From NCBI RefSeq assembly GCF_000204415.1, contig NC_015416.1, forward strand, positions 1,116,001-1,180,000: a DNA stretch of 64,000 nt. Reading direction: 5' to 3'. The DNA comes from Methanothrix soehngenii GP6 (GTDB lineage: Archaea; Halobacteriota; Methanosarcinia; Methanotrichales; Methanotrichaceae). Positions 62,202-64,000 of the stretch are shown here, piece by piece. Every line of letters starts with the position of its first letter. Positions within the stretch are counted from its first letter, which is position 1. Made by a program: the position numbers and the translations under genes. The notes under the pieces were generated by a model. The model saw nothing but the letters and a program-made list of their open reading frames with translations, was not told the DNA's origin and did no database searches.

Positions 62202-62797
62202 GATTTAAAAGTGTGTTGGTTAAGATATAAATTTTTCCCCTGGGGGTAGCAATTCACCAGATATCTCACCAGAGAGCTATGCTCCACCATGCAGGCTGCG
62301 GTATAGGCCTCCATCAGGGTCCCGCCTGCAGCAAATACGCCATGCCCGCGGGCGATGCAGGCCATATGGGACTTAAGGGCTAAAGATGCGGCCTTAGCGA
62401 GCATATCGGTCCCCAGCTTGCCCTCGATTATAGGCACCTCTCCCAGAAAGAGAACGCCCTCGCTATCAATTGGCTCCACCTTCTCCATTTCCACCATAGA
62501 CAGGACAACCGCATATGGAGAATGGGTATGGATGATGGCCATCTTCCCAGTATTCAGGTAAATCGCCCGGTGAACGCAGGTCTCTATGCTGGCAATCTTA
62601 TCCATCTCACAGGGATTCTCTAAGCTGACCTCCACCACCGTGGACGAATCCAGCTCGTCGAGCATCGATCCCGTAGCGGTGATGAATATCCTGCCATCCT
62701 GGCAGATGCTGATATTTCCGAATCGAGAGCTTGTGAGTCCTGAGGAGACGACCTTTCTGCCAAACCGCGCGATCTCCTGCCAGGCATCGCTCGTCAT
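62192..62797 (-). CDS. Class II aldolase/adducin family protein
   Basis: A zinc aldolase fold of 201 residues, like fuculose-1-phosphate aldolase or methylthioribulose-phosphate dehydratase. SSRFGNISI is the phosphate loop, ITATGSMLDEL follows, and the metal-binding histidines lie in IIHTHSPYAVVLS and ARGHGVFAAGGTLMEAY. The catalytic Glu position falls within PCEMDKIASIETCVHRAIY. In methanogens relatives may serve aromatic or sugar-phosphate pathways; the substrate is unknown. It begins 5 nt before the end of the protease gene region, on the same strand. Confidence 0.85.
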   Translation of the reverse strand: MTSDAWQEIARFGRKVVSSGLTSSRFGNISICQDGRIFITATGSMLDELDSSTVVEVSLENPCEMDKIASIETCVHRAIYLNTGKMAIIHTHSPYAVVLSMVEMEKVEPIDSEGVLFLGEVPIIEGKLGTDMLAKAASLALKSHMACIARGHGVFAAGGTLMEAYTAACMVEHSSLVRYLVNCYPQGKNLYLNQHTFKSSG

Positions 62798-62801
62798 CTC
62801 A

Positions 62802-64000
62802 TCACCTCTCCAGCAGACGGAAAGGGACGGCTATTGACTCCATCTCCCCAAATCCACCCACCAGATCGACGGATATCTTATAATCCCCGGCCGTCCAGAA
62901 GCTCGTCTCCCAGCGGGCGGAGTATATGCCGTTGCCATCCAGGTCGTCCATGGGAATCTCCAGATTTCTGTCCGGCCCGATGATCTTGGTGTTTAAGGAC
63001 TTGATCTCTCCGGAGGCTTGGGCCTCTACCATCACCGGCTCGCCTTCTGTGGCCTCATCCCGGTTCAGCCTTACATCGACCAGATCCGGAGGATAAAGCT
63101 CCTCTTTCGGGGCGTTGATGCTCTTGAGGGCTCGGGTCAGGTTGAGAGCTCCATAGCCATAGAGGTTATCCTTTCCCTCCTGCCCCAGCTCATCTGCGGT
63201 CTTGAGCAGCAGCCTCTTGATATCTGCTGGTTGCAGTTCAGGATTCGCCTCCAGCAAAACAGCTGATGCTCCGGAGACTTGAGGAACAGCCATTGATGTA
63301 CCGCTCACTGAGCTCAGGCCATTCTTGGAGCCGGCCAGGGCGGAAGGGACATCAACTCCCAGGGTGACCAGGTCCGGCTTGATCTCTCCGGTCAGGGTCG
63401 GGCCGCGTGATGATTGTTCGAATATCAATCCGGTGCGATCAATGGCCCCAATGGTTATCACCTTCTCTGCGCCACCGGGCATGACAATGGAGGAGGGCGA
63501 AGGCCCGGAGTTTCCAGCGGCGACACACATGGTCAGCCCCTCCTCGACCATCCGGTCGCAGGCCTCGTCTAGCAGAGATGCTCCATCAGAAGGCCCTTCT
63601 CCGCCCACGCTAAACGATATGATCTTTATCCCGTAGCGATCCCGATTATCCAGGCACCAGTCCAGAGCTTTAAGAGCATCGGATAGATAGCATGCTCCAT
63701 CCCGGTCCATAACCTTGATCACCACAAGTTCCGCTCCCGGCGCTACCCCCATGCCCAGGTCGCCGGCGATCAGGCTGGCGCAGTGTGTGCCATGGCCGTT
63801 GTCGTCATAGGGTTCTGTCTGATTGTTCACGAAGTCCTGGAATGCGACGATCTTACGAGAAAGAGCCTCATGATCGGCATCTGCGCCGGTGTCGATCAGA
63901 GCCACAGTAACCCCCTCGCCTTTTGGGCCGGAGATCTCTCTGGGATCGTCTATGATCGAAGGCCCAGGATTCGGGCTGCTCATGCTGGCAGCAGAGAGCA
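62802..64000 (-). CDS. Subtilisin-like serine protease (S8), 5' end outside window
   Basis: The catalytic triad is visible: Asp in VALIDTGADADHEAL (D31, counted from Met 63983), His in DNGHGTHCASLIAGD (H64) and Ser in SGTSMAVPQVSGASAV. The oxyanion Asn is in CVAAGNSGPSPS. A C-terminal beta domain (about residue 300 to the end) follows the peptidase. Met 63983 is in frame, but the residues before it (LSAAS) resemble the end of a signal peptide and the frame stays open to 64000, so the true start is probably beyond the window. Confidence 0.9.
   Translation of the reverse strand, partial: LSAASMSSPNPGPSIIDDPREISGPKGEGVTVALIDTGADADHEALSRKIVAFQDFVNNQTEPYDDNGHGTHCASLIAGDLGMGVAPGAELVVIKVMDRDGACYLSDALKALDWCLDNRDRYGIKIISFSVGGEGPSDGASLLDEACDRMVEEGLTMCVAAGNSGPSPSSIVMPGGAEKVITIGAIDRTGLIFEQSSRGPTLTGEIKPDLVTLGVDVPSALAGSKNGLSSVSGTSMAVPQVSGASAVLLEANPELQPADIKRLLLKTADELGQEGKDNLYGYGALNLTRALKSINAPKEELYPPDLVDVRLNRDEATEGEPVMVEAQASGEIKSLNTKIIGPDRNLEIPMDDLDGNGIYSARWETSFWTAGDYKISVDLVGGFGEMESIAVPFRLLER

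Overview
The window reads as a chromosome segment of an acetate-using methanogenic archaeon. The closest fit is Methanothrix (formerly Methanosaeta). The main evidence is a complete acetyl-CoA decarbonylase/synthase (CODH/ACS) operon, cdhA-cdhB-cdhC-[two small Ala/Pro-rich proteins]-cooC-cdhD-cdhE, running right to left from 20965 to 12500. Supporting archaeal or methanogen markers are RIO2 kinase, the DUF460 RNase-H-like protein, an F420-dependent NADP reductase, Trm1, type 4 uracil-DNA glycosylase, a DUF39/NIL-ferredoxin homocysteine-synthesis pair, DUF2551 and indolepyruvate:ferredoxin oxidoreductase. The genus is inferred, not proven. I saw no tRNA, rRNA or CRISPR array.

Layout. 1-1600: a cut-off HD-domain dNTPase and a decayed transposase in AT-rich DNA. 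1600-11970: housekeeping genes (DUF460, RIO2, isocitrate dehydrogenase, NDP-sugar pyrophosphorylase, uracil-DNA glycosylase, aconitase-family large subunit, TruA, flavodoxin, methyltransferase), plus a likely leaderless 30-residue membrane protein at 5806. 11990-20965: a small secreted Gly-rich protein and the cdh operon. 21200-24130: late corrinoid synthesis (CobD-like decarboxylase, Cys-rich protein, CbiB), set divergently from cdhA. This makes sense because the CdhD/CdhE corrinoid protein needs a B12-type cofactor. 24125-33450: a 1286-residue TPR protein, the homocysteine pair, two radical SAM proteins and DUF2551. 33489-39124: iorAB, a HEAT-repeat protein, dodecin and two glycosyltransferases.

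39125-52600 is an accessory region. It holds 11-bp tandem repeats, a Schlafen/AAA_4 gene with a probable ATT start, a 5'-truncated deacetylase, an unknown AT-rich gene, a CopB-like copper ATPase, secreted or membrane surface proteins and a nest of insertion sequences. The nest consists of an IS110 transposase next to an N-terminally cut, frameshifted TnpB, beside a truncated NosD-like gene, and a second internally deleted TnpB remnant. A roughly 160-bp MITE-like repeat occurs at 10388, 41619 and 46293; the last copy is flanked by a 9-bp direct repeat.

52600-64000: a TPR protein, THEP1 NTPase, Toprim protein, DUF167, a PurH that seems to keep only AICAR transformylase, a NosD-like surface protein, Trm1, F420:NADP reductase, a TraB-family membrane protein, a site-2 protease with CBS domains, a class II aldolase and a subtilisin-like protease running off the right edge.

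The most novel-looking item is the pair of paralogous 56- and 57-residue proteins inside the cdh operon (16057-16485). The IS110/TnpB nest, the MITE and the pentapeptide protein with a channel-like tail lacking the usual selectivity filter also deserve a second look.
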